Part shown: positions 11,059-23,078 of the stretch, in pieces
Position numbering within the stretch: position 1 is the stretch's first letter
How the letters are laid out: each line of letters opens with the position of its first letter
DNA from: Gnetum montanum
Lineage: Eukaryota > Streptophyta > Gnetopsida > Gnetales > Gnetaceae
NCBI GenBank assembly: GCA_015680685.1
Contig: MNCI01007615.1
Span: 19,554-69,145 of the forward strand
Direction: 5' to 3'
Length of the DNA: 49,592 nt
The notes under the pieces: model-generated
The model's input: the letters and a program-made list of their open reading frames with translations, nothing else
Told to the model about the DNA's origin: nothing
Database searches by the model: none
Translations under genes and position numbers: made by a program

Positions 11059-13190
11059 GATTAGTCATGGGGGGAGATGCTTTATCTTGGTTTAAGAACT
11101 AATAAGTAATTACTTTTTTGTTTTACATTTTTTTATCATTTTCATATTTCTTCCAAAAATATGTTTTCCATTTCTTAATATTTTTCTTTTCTTTGTATTT
11201 TTCTCTTTTCTTGAGTCATTCTCTTTATGTTTTATGAATGTATTTTATGTTTTTTGTTAATAATATTGCCAAGTCATCATGTAGAAGTCAATGCTATGTG
11301 TTGGGTCTTTGTGCTATGGTATTAAGATGATTGGATAAGTAATTATGTAAAGTAGTGAGACCACCTCATCCATCCCTCCAATTCTCTGAATAAAAGGTCT
11401 TTATCATGGAAACAATTTGGTTCATCTTTTATGAAACTAAAATTCAACAATGATCATTACACCTTGAATAAAAAGGGAATGATCAAGTAGGAATGACAAA
11501 GGGGTTGACCTCAAGGGAACTTGGTGGGTTCTCTTCTTAACTTACTTCATGTGGTTTATGACTCCTCTTGGAACGTATCATCACTCCTCCATCAATCAAG
11601 AAAAAAGAAGCTCTATCTTTGCATGGTGTGGTTCCCATTTCAAAAAAAAAATTAAAAAAAAAAGTCAAAAAGAAAGAAAAAAATAAGAATGGGAATTCAA
11701 AGCACATCCACTAGACACAATAATGGGCTACAAGCACTGGCTATGGGGCTAGAAAGACATGTTACCCATGCCTAAAGATGCCTCTCTAACTAAGGCCCTT
11801 CCTTCCTTCTTCTCTTTTCTTCTCTTTTTGGAGTGATGATTATTCTTTAAGGTGGTCATGGACTCATGGTGGTAGGCAAGAGGGAACACATCAATGTGAG
11901 GTCACTATTCATGGTATGGACTTGGTCTAAACTTGGATAGATAGGTATGCTGATCATTTTAATCACATTTTTCATAAGAACCTATTGTGGACATGGTCAA
12001 GTACTTTACATCCCAATCTTTGTAATCCCTTTTCATCCCATTATTCACCTCACTGTTGCATGCAATTATGAGCCTTTTGGTTTTGTGTAGTATAGTGTAA
12101 CATCCTAACCATGATAGTTGTTTGTTGTTTGGAACAAAGGCATGGTCTACATTTAACTTCTCAGGTGCCCACAGACATGTATAGAAGTGGTTATGCAAGG
12201 GCATTATGCCAAGAGCTTGGTTTGGGGGGGACCCACTTGCATAACTTTTATTGATTATGGCTTTGAACTAACCTTCACATCTTCCAAATCATTAGTGATA
12301 GTTTCTCTGAATTTATGCATAACTTTGGGACTAATTCTCATCCATTTCATTAATTTTTCCTACTTTTCTACTTCCATATCCAATAATATTTCTTGGCCAT
12401 CTTCGGAATTAGACCTTTGGTTTCAATTATTCAAAAACATATGTGCTTCTAAAGTTATGCTTATTAGTTATGGGGGCTAGGGATGTCCACTTTGAAATTT
12501 TTCTAACATCCTATTTTCAAACATCATGGTAACTAATAGTAATTGATCAAAATAATGTAAACAACTTAATGAATTTAGTTAGTTCATAACCTTGAGCATA
12601 GTACGTTGTCATCACCTTGTCCTTAAACACAAACTAAGGGATTCGAAAGGGTTGATTATTAAGGAAAAATTTACCAAAACTAATGTTGATCCTTTGGTGA
12701 CTGTAGGTGATGTTAAAAGAAGTTCCTACGGAAGAAGGTCTTTTGTCAAGCACAAAAACAAAGCCAAGAGGGGGACAATGAGGGATATGCCCATGGAAAA
12801 ATTGTAGCACATACAAGATAGTAGCTTAAACTTTGCATGTTTGCTAGATCCATGGGATGATGAGAAGAAATTTCAGTCCATCCTTCAAGAATGTTCTACA
12901 TAACTAGAGAAGCATCAACATAACAATCAAGGTTGGAAGTCTGCCACCATTAGCGACAACAAAAAGAATCATTTCCAATGGATCCTTGAAGACATCTGTA
13001 AATTTTGTAATCTTCAATATCTATCTAGTCCTTTTGTCATTTTGTCATTTTGTATGCACCACTTGAATAAAATTTTGTAATGCGGCACTTAGAGTCAATC
13101 AGTAGTTAGCATCAATCAATAATCCCATCATTCCCAATTTTTTTGTAAAGAAATCTCGGTCCTATCCTGTTAACTCAAGGATAAGTTTTC
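11059..13190 (+). other. Non-coding 3' internal region of element 2 with conserved boxes
   Basis: No gene was recognised. Boxes shared with elements 4 and 5 are: a purine tract near 11068; a block at 11615-11810 (catggtgtggttccca, then ggctacaagcactgg, then gacatgttacccatg); and a gggggacccactt box near 12225-12240. An A-rich tract lies at 11640-11690. Weak coding-like sequence at 12590-13010, with short frames, may be the tail of a lost 3' ORF. This length of non-coding DNA between pol and PPT is common in Athila/Tat elements. Confidence 0.6.
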
Positions 13191-13197
13191 ACTCAGT

Positions 13198-13207
13198 TGT
13201 GGGGGTA
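13198..13207 (+). other. Polypurine tract of element 2
   Basis: tgtgggggta stands directly before the 3' LTR start. The same gtgggggta box precedes the LTR of element 5, and a mutated version precedes that of element 4. It primes plus-strand synthesis in LTR elements. Confidence 0.75.
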
Positions 13208-14180
13208 TGGTGAATCATCAGTTGGTTGGGATATTGCTGATGCTACGTTGTATCTGCAATATTATTGATGTTCTATTACATCTGTTTGACAAAAATTCTA
13301 TTTTTGGTTAGCTAAGATATCGGAGCTCTAATATCTTATCTTTCATATCAAAGCCCTGATATCACATATCCAATATTAGATCCCATGCTATGTTATCAGA
13401 TATCCAATATCATGGGATGTGTTTTGGCCTATAAATATAACACTTGGGCACACAGTTTGGAAGTTAATTAGTCAATAGAGTAGCAAAACTCTTATAGTTT
13501 TATTCCATAATCTTAGAGAATAATTAGTAAGAACCTATAGTGTTAATCTAAGTCAATTGTGCAGCATCTTATTTGAATGGAAATGTACCTAGAAACATTC
13601 CATGAATGGTAATAAGATCAAGATCAATTCTTATTCATTGCAGCACTTTGACTTAGATTAAATTTACTTTCCATGTAATTTACTTTTCATTTACTTAGTT
13701 AATATTTACATTTCCATGTATATTAATGAATTGGCAAAATGAGCACGACTAGTTTTGAGCATAACCATGTATTCACTTGGTAACCCCAACAATGTTCTTG
13801 CTTGGTTCGCCTAGTAGCATAGTGCTTGGTAATCCCAATAGTGGATACGTGGGTTTAGGACATATACGACAAGTTAGGAATGGATACTCATTTCCCGTTT
13901 GCTAGTTTAGACTCTACTTTCCATTGTTAATTAGTTAAATAATTGATTTCTTTATTATTTTTAGAAGTAGCATAAGGCCAAGACAACATCAATTATCATA
14001 TGCCTCACTTTGGACTAAACCATACATGACAAAGCTACACTAGTTCGAGTGGGAAGACAATGAACTACAATCAAGACATAACGATCTAGATGCCAAAACT
14101 AGTCCCATCCACACAATTCAACCAAATCATGCATGAACAATTGTGATTTGTATGGTTGGATGTAGGGTTACCTCATTACT
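13208..14180 (+). repeat. 3' LTR of element 2, fused to a gag fragment
   Basis: It begins TGGTGAATC and aligns along its length with 7222-8186: gatatc-rich U3, TATAAATA at 13430-13437, ttggtaatcc motifs at 13777-13850. It stops a few bases short of the expected tcatca end, and gag sequence follows at once from 14184. The primer site and first 2 kb of an element are therefore missing at this junction. The same LTR seems to end element 2 and begin element 3. Confidence 0.8.
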
Positions 14181-14183
14181 ATT

Positions 14184-15003
14184 GAGGAGTTCACAGACTG
14201 CAGTTTCAAACATGAAGGATGTAAAGTGTACCAATATCAACATTCTAATGAATGTTGCTCTATTATGGTATGCTAATAAGAGTCTGGGGCATACATGCTT
14301 AACCTAAAATTTATTAAGAAATAGATGACAAAATGATTACTTTACTCATAAGGTAACTTCCAACAATCTTATCAACCATCATATTATCTAAGCGAAGCCT
14401 ATCCTCAACCACAAGAGTAATATAAGCAGTAGTAGCAATAACTACAAATATGAGGAATGCCATCACCAAAGTAGCAATATTCATACAAGCAAACAAATCC
14501 CTATGGATATTACATTCAACATCCAACCTCTCCAAGAAATGCTTCAGTCCACACCTCCTCTTATTATTATCCATCAAAGTATCATAAATCCATTACCTCA
14601 TGAATGGGTCCCAATTTTTATGCACATCAACCAACAATTGGTTCACCAATCCAACCTTCTAACTTCTTACCACTAGTACTATCACTAGTTATGCAAGGAG
14701 AACTACCAACACAATCGCAGTAAAAGAATGCTACTAGGGTAGTTAACACATAAGAGGATGTGCTAGTAAATGAACCTAGATCCAAGAAACATCCTTTTTC
14801 CAGAACAAGTCTAAAAAGGATTCCAAGGATGGGAACTTCACCAACATTAACCCCATCCACACATAATCCTGAAGAAAACACCAAGATGCCACATTCAACA
14901 TATCTTAATTTGACCACTGTCATGCTCACTCAAACTGTAACACATTAGATCAAGGCAAGAGCACTTCCCAAAAAGAGAAGAAATCTAGGAAGTTCCTTAG
15001 TAT
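14184..15003 (+). pseudogene. gag C-terminus and protease start of element 3, decayed
   Basis: Positions 14184-14830 repeat 6566-7221 at roughly 90% by eye, including the zinc-knuckle remnant and the Tyr/Gln-rich tail. Both copies share at least one in-frame stop (cgcagtaaaag). From 14830 the sequence goes on, where element 1 is interrupted, into the region before protease: VMLTQTVTH near 14925 matches IMLTHTVTN of element 6. Similarity ends near 15003, so the protease core, RT, RNase H and integrase are deleted. Confidence 0.7.
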
Positions 15004-15445
15004 ATGTAACGTCTCATGCATTGTTAATGGTGGAAACAATTGTAAACAATGTAATTAACCTTTAAATGAAGGGGCATCTCATTATGAGGAGTTACGACTA
15101 TTCATGTATCCCTCAGGAAAGGGTTTAACCTATGTCATTTAAGGCCGAGGTTAGAGGTCGTGTGGGGCATGAATCAATCAAATCTAAGCCAAAGGAATTC
15201 ACTAATTCTCCTAATTAACCATACCAACTATTTCAAGGAATAATAAATAAGAAAATGATAATTGTGGAAGGTCATAGTAGTTAAGGATATAAGACTAAGG
15301 GAATTTCATTTTGAAAATTTTTCTAACTCTATAATCAAAATAAGAAGAGGACTTGATCTAATCAAGGATGTGAGGAGGAGAAAGACTATTAAGAATCAAT
15401 TTAAACACTTTAATAATTGCGAATCCTTATTAATTATAGATGGCC
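15004..15445 (+). other. Non-coding stretch before the 3' ORF of element 3
   Basis: No gene was recognised. It ends aattatag immediately before an ATG. Short similarity (ttttctaact) to the sequence before the 3' ORF of element 5 suggests it is the matching leader, possibly an intron ending at that AG. Confidence 0.35.
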
Positions 15446-16379
15446 CCTAAGAGACCAATAGCTAAAGAACCTTTCCTACATGGAAGTAAGAGATCAAGAG
15501 GCCAAGCGGAGAATAAACTTCCCAAGTGGAACACACAAAGTAGGAGGCTCAGTAATATAGCATCCATTAATAAACTCTTGCCACTAAGCACTTAGCCTAA
15601 GAAGAGGCAGAAGTTCCACTAATGCCTGAACAAGGGCAATGCCTCATCTTATCTCCTGAATGCCTCCAAGTAATACAAGAAAAGTTCATAATGTCCATAG
15701 TCATTATGAGATTGAACTTTAGTCCTTTCATGCAATTTGGTTCAGAAGTAGTGAAGACACAACTGCAAGTGTCTCTTTTATGGCCTACACTATCCAACAA
15801 TGGTGAATGGTACTTGGGAGAAACATACCAATGGTGAATGGCCTACACTATCCAAGTATGTTACGAGAATATGGCCAAATATTTGGTGAATGGCTATAGT
15901 TAAAATCAAAGGAGTCTCTAGGCCTTCCTCAATAGAGGCAATTGCAAAGGCCCTTAACATCCCACAAGCACCAAGGAAGTTACAAGTTTCACTTTTGCTA
16001 ATAACATTCTCGTAACCAATTAGCAGCAATAGGAGGGACCTAGTGACCAACCACAAGATGAACAACAACAACAATAGTAATAATAAAAATAAGTAGTACC
16101 ACGACCACCATAGGAATACAAACCATCCATGAGCCATTTGCAACAAAGTTCAAAAATAATAAGTTGGGGAAGAAGGGAGAGGACCAATTTGTCCAAAGTA
16201 CGGGAAAGCTCTACAAGGCCCACAATATCCATAGAACCAACTAATGGGCAAGTATCACTTGAAGTAGGAGGAGAGGATGATTGGATGCAATAGATGTCTA
16301 GAAATGCTGTATCATCACAAGTAATGCTTAAAACTGGTAATGGTTCCACTATTATTGTCATGCATTACCAGGATGTAGT

Positions 16380-16660
16380 AGCAGCTACAGAGGTCATCAC
16401 CAACCACATAAAAAATCATTCAATGTATCTATTATGCCACCAACTAATATCTTTGGAGCACGAGATGCTCAAATGCTTACTAGAACCTCAATGAATTCTA
16501 CAAAGCATGAAGATATTTTGAAAAGACTATTGCAAATAGGTTAAGTCATGTAAAATATTTTTGATATCCCTAGTGATATCATTGCAATCCAATATGACTT
16601 GATAGCCACAAAAGGGAAGTTGATCATGGCCTAAACCAAAGTTGAGCACATAGAGAACAA
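16380..16660 (+). repeat. Left arm of a 281-bp perfect inverted repeat
   Basis: The arm is identical, in reverse complement, to 17155-17435. It ends at a single N (16661). The pattern fits one contig end overlapping a wrongly oriented neighbour. Confidence 0.9.
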
Positions 16661-17154
16661 NTGTGGTGAATGTTTTGGCATGTGCATACCTTTGGGCTTC
16701 TACCACTGATGCATCCCACACTAACATGTGCTGATTTCTATTGTAGATTTTTGATGAATAGCGCAAAATTCTTCCATTGATAGGATTCTATTTTCTTGGG
16801 CCAAGCAACTCATATCTTGGTTAACATGGATCGATTATTATTTGAGCTACTGGATGCTCTCCTCAAGAACATTTTTCTACTTCTTTATACTTGTCAACTG
16901 AGCATTATTAGCAACTAACTATTTATTTTCTTCTTGTAACGTGGTGAACGTTTTGGCATGTGCATACCTTTGGGCTTCTACCATTGATGCATCCCACACT
17001 ACCTTCTCTTTCTCCTTCTCCATCTTCATGTTGTGATCAATTAGATACCTCACATGGTTGGTTCTAAACTGATTGAGTTGGTTTGGTGCTATGAATTATA
17101 TAGGGTTTCTCTTTTCAAATTTTATATTTAAACTCCTCTTGTAACCAATCTACC

Positions 17155-17435
17155 TTGTTCTCTATGTGCTCAACTTTGGTTTAGGCCATGATCAACTTCC
17201 CTTTTGTGGCTATCAAGTCATATTGGATTGCAATGATATCACTAGGGATATCAAAAATATTTTACATGACTTAACCTATTTGCAATAGTCTTTTCAAAAT
17301 ATCTTCATGCTTTGTAGAATTCATTGAGGTTCTAGTAAGCATTTGAGCATCTCGTGCTCCAAAGATATTAGTTGGTGGCATAATAGATACATTGAATGAT
17401 TTTTTATGTGGTTGGTGATGACCTCTGTAGCTGCT
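17155..17435 (-). repeat. Right arm of a 281-bp perfect inverted repeat
   Basis: Reverse complement of 16380-16660 with no mismatch seen. It is bounded on its outer side by the single N at 17436. Confidence 0.9.
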
Positions 17436-17436
17436 N

Positions 17437-19742
17437 TGTCCATTATTTTAATAGAAGGGGTAAATTATTTCATGGTCATAATAGTGACGACTCAAGATAC
17501 ACTTGGACTTACAAGCTGAAGCAAAAGAATAAAGCAATCAAATATTTTGAAACTTTCCATAAACTTATTGAGAATTTCATGAATGTTAAGGTTAAGTCCA
17601 TTGAATCAAACAAAGGAAGTGAATTCATAAATAAAGAATTTGACAAGTTTTGTAAAGAAAATGATATCTTTCATTATCTCACAAGTGGATATAACTTGCA
17701 ATCAAATGGAGTAGCTAAAAGAAAGAATAGAACAATACAAGACATAACAAGATTCTTACTAAAGCATGTCTCGCTACCTAATCAATATTAGAGTATGGCC
17801 TTCATAGCTACTTGTTACATTTCTAATCAAATCATCACCAAAAGCAATGAAGACATATCTTCATATGAATTTTTATATAATAGAATTCCTAACCTAAGTC
17901 ATATGAAAATATTTTGGTATTATCAATATGTAAAGACCCAAAAATAATTCATTGGCAAAGTTGAAGATAGAGGAAAGAAATGCACCTTTCCTGATTATGA
18001 TAATCACACAAGTGGATAGAGGTGCTACAATCCAATGAATAAAAAATGGTATGTTTCAAGAGATGTTATATTTGATGAGAAAAATTTTGGTCCATGTGAT
18101 TTTTTAAAATAGCAAGAAAAGTAAGACACATATCAAAGTTCAAAACCTTAGGTTCAAAGAGATCATCCTTGCATTCAAATGCTAAACTCAAATTTTGAAA
18201 GAAGAACTATATGATCTCATAATATTACAAATATGGCATATTCAACAATCTCAGGTGAACCAACCAATGTCAATGAAGCCATGAAATTAAAATTTTGGAA
18301 AGAAGCCATGGACAAAGTATACAATGCTACTTTAAGAAATAACACATGGGAATTAGTAGACAAACTAAAAGATAAAGATGTTATGATTGTAAGTAGTTGT
18401 ATAAAAGTATAATAAGAAAAAAGAAGTTACAACACACAAAGTAAGACTTGTGCCAAGATGATTCAAACAAAAGAAATACATTCATCATGAAGAAATCTTT
18501 GCACTGGTGGCCAAATTTCAAACCATCAAGCTCATTTTCTCTATAGCAGGATATAAAAATTTAAAGGTTTAACAAATGGATGTCAACTCAGCATTTCTAA
18601 TTGGATAAATCAAGGAAGAAGTATACATCTACTAGCCCAAAGGTTATGTTATCAAAGGAAAAGAAAACAAAGTATGCAAACTCAAAAAAGCTCTATATGA
18701 CCTAAAGTAAGCACCTAGGGCTTGGTTTTAAAGAATTAATGACTATCTCACTAGAAAGAAATATCAAAATTACATGTTTAAACCAACATTATCTTTTAAG
18801 AAGGAAGGATATGAATTCATCATCCTATCACTATATGTAGATGACACTATCTTTATTGCCACCAATAAGAGACTAGCAGAAGATTTCAAGAATGACATGA
18901 AAACAAAATTCGAAATGAAGAATCTTGGAGAACTCAAATACTTCCTAGGAATTGAAGTGAACCAAAATAAGAAGGGAATGAAGATTCATCAAACCAAATA
19001 CGCAAATTCCATCATTAAAAAATTCAATCTAAAGAATGAAAAGTGAATCAACAATCCTTTGCCATACAGTGTAAAGTTAACCAATAAAGATAAGACTCCT
19101 CTTATAGATGCAATCATATATAGAATCATGATTGGATCACTTCAATTTCTCTACCACACTAGACCAAATTTAGAATATGCAACATTATACTTATCCAAAT
19201 TCATACAAGAGCTAAGACAATCTCAAATCCAAGCACTTGTGCATCTTCTTAAGTATGTAAACGGAACTTGCAATGTTGGGATCCAATTTAGTAAAGGAGA
19301 CAATAAGCTTCATGCATATTTAGATGTTGATTGGGCATGAGACAATGATGATAGAAAATCCACATCAAGAGCTTTCGTTATGTATGGAAAAAATCCAATA
19401 TGCTAGAAATTAAAGAAACAATCATTTTTTAGCTGATCTGCTTGTAAAGCAGAATTTATTGCCCTAGTCAAATGCCTCCAACACATACTTTGGCTAAATA
19501 AATTTCTCTCATACTTAGGATTTAAAGTTGGTCTCTCCATAACCTTGTATTATGATAATACAGCACCAATTCAACTATCTCAAGACTATGTGCATCACAA
19601 AAAATCCAAACACATTGACATCAAGTACTATTTCATCAAGCAAGAAGTGAAAGAAGGAATCATCAAACCTATTCACATTAGTTCAAACAAGCAACTCGTT
19701 GGCTTACTAACAAAAAATATTTTGTCTCACAAAAGCAAGTAA
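17437..19742 (+). pseudogene. pol: Ty1/copia pol remnant: integrase, RT, RNase H
   Basis: Integrase core 17460-17791: SRYTWTYKLK, the region of the second catalytic residue (SNKGSEF, where Asp-Asn-Gly is usual) and NGVAKRKNRT (the catalytic Glu now Lys). So at least two of three DDE residues are altered. RT: thumb-side sequence from 18240, then the YVDD motif near 18835 and a LKYFLGIEV segment (18774-19046). The connection and RNase H run 19059-19340 and 19545-19742, ending with HIDIKYYFIK. Many stops and frameshifts lie between. The gag, protease and 5' LTR are not visible; the sequence starts directly after the N at 17436. Confidence 0.85.
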
Positions 19743-19821
19743 CTCAATGAATCTATAGGAATTTAGAGCATGACAAAGAAAGAAACAAGCAAAGACAAAG
19801 AATGAAGATTACCTTCCACTC

Positions 19822-19832
19822 TAAGGAGAGAT
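19822..19832 (+). other. Polypurine tract of the copia element
   Basis: taaggagagat lies directly before TGTTGG, 80 bp after the end of RNase H. This is the normal place for a copia polypurine tract. Confidence 0.6.
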
Positions 19833-21323
19833 TGTTGGCTTTTTAGAGTAGAAGACAATAATTTTTTTGTTTTTACTATATAATAAGATTTTTTAAATAA
19901 AATATAGAAAATTTCTAAATTGATGGATAGTTTCAATGTTATCTTGGCCCCAATCCATATATATATATATATATAATTTTTAAAGTTTTTTTATCATTAG
20001 GCCTATATTATATTATTTTTAGTAAACTTTGACCTGCTCATTACATATATATATCAAATGCATCTTTTGGAAATTTGTATCATGGAATCATTAGCATAAT
20101 TCTAGCAAGAATTTCACTAGTTCATCATCAATTCATCAATCTTTTATCAATTCATCAAGTTATGAACATTCATTAATATCATTCATCATTATTCACTCAA
20201 TCTTGAAAGTTGAACAATCAAAATTGGGGGCATTCACTATTTTGATCATACCTTTGTCATTTCGCAATATTTTTCAGTGATTCTAGATTTATTTAAAAGC
20301 TAGAATAGGTGGCTACTATTAGTTAAAATGTCATCTCAATATCTATCACAATTTTGGAGAAATTACGTCTGCAATTTGGCAGATTTTTTGAGTCCTAAAA
20401 TTTTACCATAATGAATGACAATCAATAATTAGATCATTTCTCCCTCATCTTAGAACGATTTAACGTAATTCTAGATTTATTTGAAAGTTAATATCTGTGA
20501 GAAGGTTTAGGTAAAATTTTAGCATCAAAAACTTATAGACTTTAAAGTTATCATCTCTCAAAATTGCATTACTAGAATTACTATGATTTTTGATAGATTC
20601 AAAAGAATATAACATTACCTCAACTTCTGAATATCTTTTATGATACTTCTTCTTTCCAAATTATAGAGAAATTCTTAAGCTTTCTAAAAACACAAATTTC
20701 ATTATTTGATTCATTGTAAAGTCAAGATAATCATGCAATTCTTTCATTACCTAAAATTCCTTCATCCAATACATAAATTCTTTGAATATAAACATGAGCT
20801 TTCATATGTAATTCAAATGCTTGTAAAATTAAGAAATATGAATAGAAAATTACGAGAATGAGAGAATTGTGATTAGATTATGAGAAACTGGACAAGAGAA
20901 TTGTGAGGGTCTTAACTCATTATAAAAAATTCATGCTATAAGAATGAGAGAACAAAAAGAAAAATGCACACAAAAAACTTTAAGGAACCACAAACACACA
21001 TCTTCTCTTCTATTCACCTTCAACTTGAAACAAAGTGTTTTCATCAAGTTTACAATGAAGGAGATGACTACATTTTATATTGGGAATGCCTAACTTGGAT
21101 GAGGATTAGATGTGGGATCAATGATCCATTACAAAAGTGAATTGTGCACATGCACTTACATGAACTAAAACATAAACTTCAAACTTTGGAAATAAAAACT
21201 AACTCCTAACTTTTGAAAATTAAAAAACCATTACATAACTTTAAATTAAACATGCCATGAAGCATAAAAGTGAGAGTAAATTTGATAGGCCACGTGAAGA
21301 CTCATCTCACACTAGCTCCAACA
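19833..21323 (+). repeat. Candidate 3' LTR of the copia element
   Basis: It starts TGTTGG and ends CCAACA at 21318-21323, an inverted terminal match, giving 1.49 kb. It is AT-rich, with an (AT)n run at about 19956-19976 and a repeated tctagatttattt motif at 20283 and 20468. No partner LTR is in the window, so the right border rests only on the terminal inverted match. Confidence 0.45.
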
Positions 21324-22838
21324 GGGCTAGGGTGAGTTGTGGGGGGGCGATTGAGTGAACTAGCAACATCTCTTTTCAAAAAAGTATCCACATTGCTTAG
21401 GATCACCTCATTTACACCTGATAGCATAGCTTACAACATCTTTCAATTAGCTAAGGAGAGGGATAGGGTACCTTTCAAGCTTTACCTTGCATAGTAACTC
21501 CCATCCTTATGGTCAAGGTAAAATAAGTGAATGTTCATGAGAATAAGGTTACCCAAGGGATAAGAAACTTAGGTTACCCCAAGGGAACAAACCGCTAACT
21601 TTTGTGCATGGAATATTCATCTTAGTTATTATGGGAAGGTTGTTTTTTTTTTTAACTCACCATTAATTTGATTTCTTTTTATTTCTTTGTTAAACACAAA
21701 TGTTGTTAAGACAAAAGCTCCATGACATTACTAACAAACCACTAGACTTACGATTCAAATGTGGCTCCATCTTCCCATGGGCTCCACCCTAGGTGTGTCT
21801 TTAGCATGGGAAGGTCAGCTAAGAACATCAAGAACCCAAAGCTCCATAGAACCATGGGTGCAAAGGGCCAAAACAATGTTTTCTGCAAAATACAGAATTG
21901 GGCTAGGCCCATTGATGCAGAAGCTGCTCAGGTCAAACATTTGTTGAGACTAGTGCCTTGGAGTTAGCATAGAATCTAATTACGGACCAACCAATTTGTG
22001 TAAATATCTTATGCGATAAAATGTCATAAATCAATTCTTTAATGCTTGACATACGATGGTTTTTTCAAATTTTACATATATAATACAAGTTTATTCACCC
22101 CTAAATTTAACGTTCAAGTATATACAAGATTGCGTTTTTTCTTTTTCTTTTTTTTTTTTTATCTTGTAGTTGAAGCAGGGTAAATATATGAGTGTGTGTT
22201 TGCGCTATCGTAACTTTGAAGTTAAAGTCCTAAATAAAGTTATTCAACGACTATTTTATAAAGTTACGTGAAATTTGAACTTCCAAAACGGTTTAAATAA
22301 TGTCTATTCAACTTTATGAAGAACCCTACAAACGCCCACTTTACTTTAGGCATTTCAAGGCACCCAGTCCAACGGGGCTGGATTCCACTTTCTGACTCTA
22401 TGGTGACGGTCACCAGGACGTGATGGTTAAACTCGAAGGACCTAAGCATTCAACACCATAACATTATGATATGAATTTAAACAGCAATTCCTGCAACTGA
22501 GCAGGTAAGCGGATAAAGGCAAAATTTAGAAAAATCAAACTCCTTTGAACAACGTTTCAAAGTAAAAATGAGAAAAATCGATCTCCTTTAAATAATATGC
22601 ATTTGCCATTCACAAGGAATGGTAAATTCCAATTGTCAGCTTCAGTGCCCAAAACACAATCCTAGATTATTTGAAAAACCATGGCAGGTTCAAACTAGCT
22701 TCATTCCATATGCTATATTTCTTGGATAAGGACAAAAAGATATGCTGCAGGAAGCAGCATATACTTGATCGCAGTAATTGTCAGTGGCGGCCTCAGACAG
22801 GGCAGCAACATAATTGTGATCCAGATAACTTTATAGTA
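21324..22838. other. Intergenic sequence without a recognised gene
   Basis: Two overlapping short frames at 21759-21967 have no recognisable motif. A T-rich run lies at 22131-22160. Nothing here resembles the retroelement families elsewhere in the window, so it may be native 3' flank of the tubulin locus. Confidence 0.4.
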
Positions 22839-22926
22839 GGGCCCTAGATATATGCTACGTTGTGCTGGGTTACAGTAATCTTGGGCCCTAGATATCAGCT
22901 ATGTTGTGCTGGGTTACAGTAGTCTT
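22839..22926 (+). repeat. Tandem duplication of a 44-bp unit
   Basis: Two adjacent units, 22839-22882 and 22883-22926, both begin gggccctagatat and share tgtgctgggttacagta. They differ at about five positions. Confidence 0.85.
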
Positions 22927-23078
22927 GGCCGACAGCAGCTACAATAATATGAAGAAGGTGGGTGTTGGTTTGTATCAAGATTGAAATGCATCAGGGCTTC
23001 ATTGCTCCAGGCCTATAGACAACATTATCATCATCATTCCAGAAATGAAATCCAACATTGTCCTACTCAAAGAAGCTC

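Larger units (their letters stand above)
7222..14180 (+). mobile_element. Element 2: gypsy retrotransposon with gag but no pol
   Basis: Two related LTRs (7222-8186 and 13208-14180) face the same way. The left one is followed by a tRNA-Asp primer site and the right one is preceded by a polypurine tract, so these are the true ends of one element. The interior holds a broken gag, a 132-aa frame of unknown function, and 2.1 kb of non-coding DNA. No protease, RT, RNase H or integrase motif is visible. The element is therefore non-autonomous and presumably relied on relatives for pol. It sits inside element 1 gag. The sequence after the right LTR is not the simple continuation of the interrupted gag but a second copy of its end. 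Confidence 0.75.
15446..17435 (+). pseudogene. Coiled-coil 3' ORF of element 3, broken and partly misassembled
   Basis: The ATG at 15446 starts MAPKRPIAKEPF, much like MAPKGKHTQEGG of the 3' ORF in element 5. Open pieces follow with stops (15622-15837 is the longest early one). Near 16450-16660 the plus strand reads NIFGARDAQMLT to KVEHIENK. If 16662-17435 is reversed, the frame runs on through VDWLQEEFKYK into a long Lys/Glu/Gln-rich stretch typical of a coiled coil, including MKMEKEKEKVVWDAS. No transmembrane segment is visible. The position after the pol slot corresponds to the env-like ORF of Athila elements, but the function is unknown. The distal end is lost at the N at 17436. Confidence 0.5.

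Noticed and set aside
11640-11690. A-rich run as a retroposon poly(A) tail
   Set aside because: It lies within the conserved non-coding block of element 2, where sister elements have a T/A-rich spot too, so it is internal.
16380-17435. Hairpin-type mobile element or small-RNA precursor from the inverted repeat
   Set aside because: Perfect identity, equal arm length and N at the arm ends point to a contig orientation error instead.
21759-21967. Small gene in the tubulin 3' flank
   Set aside because: Two overlapping frames of 62 and 68 aa without any motif, start context or coding bias.
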